Source: Deltaproteobacteria bacterium (lineage in GTDB: Bacteria > Desulfobacterota > Desulfomonilia > UBA1062). Taken from it: a stretch of DNA of 64,000 nt. This document shows, piece by piece, positions 63,572-64,000 of this stretch (its first letter is position 1; each line of letters opens with the position of its first letter). Location: positions 124,001 through 188,000 of the forward strand of contig WFSG01000005.1 of assembly GCA_015486075.1 (NCBI GenBank). Reading direction: 5' to 3'. The notes beneath the pieces are model-generated. The model had not been told where the DNA came from. It did no database searches and saw only the letters and a program-made list of their open reading frames with translations. Position numbers and translations under genes: made by a program.

Positions 63572-64000
63572 GATACCTGAAAAGTATACTTTTTTTCCCG
63601 ATAATTGTATCTATTGTAATAATTATCCTTATACATTACTATGTATTTCTTAGAACCCCGGTAGGACCCCAAAGTCCAGTGAAATTCCATATAAGGGCAG
63701 GCACGCACTCATGGGAGATCTGCAACAGGCTCGAGAAAGATCACATTGTTTCCAATGCCTGGATGTTCATGGCTTCAGCCCTTGTTACCATGAAGATTAG
63801 GAGACTGGAGGCGGGGATGTATGTGTTCGAAGGTAAGCATTACCCGATGGATGTTATGGATATGCTTTTTCATGGTAGAACTGTAAAGTACATTGTAACC
63901 ATCCCCGAAGGTTCTGATGTGTACGATGTGGCAGACAGGCTCAGTGCAAAGGGCCTTGTATCAAGAAAGGGGTTTCTTGATGTGGCGCTTTCACCTAGAA
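63568..64000 (+). CDS. mltG: Endolytic murein transglycosylase MltG, 5' part only
   Basis: The first 144 codons run off the right edge. N-terminal membrane anchor (SILFFPIIVSIVIIILIHYYVFL) followed by the LysM-like and YceG region (EICNRLEKDHIVSNAWMF, LEAGMYVFEGKHYP, VTIPEGSDVYDVADRLS). MltG cleaves nascent peptidoglycan strands to end their synthesis; the catalytic Glu would be beyond the edge. ATG overlaps the ruvX stop (ATGA). Confidence 0.92.
   Translation, partial: MRYLKSILFFPIIVSIVIIILIHYYVFLRTPVGPQSPVKFHIRAGTHSWEICNRLEKDHIVSNAWMFMASALVTMKIRRLEAGMYVFEGKHYPMDVMDMLFHGRTVKYIVTIPEGSDVYDVADRLSAKGLVSRKGFLDVALSPR

Overview
The window is a chromosomal stretch of a diderm (Gram-negative-type) bacterium, densely packed with housekeeping genes. 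The lipopolysaccharide genes (kdsA, kdsB, kdsC, waaA, lptA/B/C), the lptA-lptB-rpoN-hpf-ptsN gene order, a type IV prepilin peptidase, a cobalamin-dependent methionine synthase split into two genes, a CooT-type nickel protein and an ADP-forming acyl-CoA synthetase subunit together suggest an anaerobic Desulfobacterota/Deltaproteobacteria-like organism. The genus cannot be named from this sequence. I see no rRNA, prophage, insertion sequence or CRISPR array. One tRNA (Ala, anticodon CGC) is present. The last gene, mltG, runs off the right edge.

Layout. 46-8585 (minus strand): an HTH-EIIA regulator, then a methionine-cycle operon read right to left as thrC, a DUF502 membrane protein, metK, ahcY, a 214-nt structured gap, the methionine synthase reactivation protein and the metH core. 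8765-14995 (plus): purC, a NUDIX gene on the other strand, an unknown protein, purH-purD-purE and a Sua5/TsaC gene. 15032-25507 (minus): a metallophosphoesterase-nucleotidyltransferase fusion, tRNA-Ala, glmM with a beta-helix partner, a DHH-CBS-poly(A)polymerase fusion, and a heptosyltransferase / radical SAM / oxidoreductase cassette. 25688-28388 (plus): xerC-hslV-hslU. 28585-35659: cspA, a 1348-residue secreted tandem transglutaminase-like protein, and waaA-kdsB-macrodomain. 35859-46647 (plus): rpsA, a Ca2+/cation antiporter, sppA, guaB, dnaE, accA, a small unknown and pilD. 46730-48957 (minus): an MFS transporter, TrmO and CooT. 49170-50159 (plus): yhaM-like exonuclease. 50156-57237 (minus): a nine-gene pyrG-kdsA-kdsC-lptC-lptA-lptB-rpoN-hpf-ptsN operon. 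57413-64000: a winged-helix unknown (minus), then a LysM protein, a CoA-ligase subunit, hpt, a zinc-ribbon DUF3426 protein, a K+ channel, ruvX and mltG (plus).

Genes work together in recognisable units: homocysteine recycling (metK, ahcY, metH plus reactivation), purine synthesis and salvage (purC/H/D/E, guaB, hpt), envelope building (glmM, Kdo synthesis, Lpt transport, waaA) and nitrogen/sigma-54-type control (rpoN, hpf, ptsN). Start codons are often overlapped by upstream stops, and TTG starts are frequent.

The most interesting non-routine signals are: (i) several genes whose best promoter puts the -10 box only 6-8 nt before the start codon with no Shine-Dalgarno, suggesting leaderless mRNAs (hpt, pyrG, the 57847 and 10434 genes, the 25507 oxidoreductase); (ii) a metallophosphoesterase fused to a DNA polymerase-beta-type nucleotidyltransferase; (iii) a tandem DUF3857/transglutaminase protein whose second half has lost the catalytic Cys and His; (iv) a CooT-TrmO pair in which TrmO carries an extra His-containing helical domain; (v) a perfect 10-bp palindrome inside the hpt promoter spacer. 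Nothing here amounts to a clearly new multi-gene system. These are leads.
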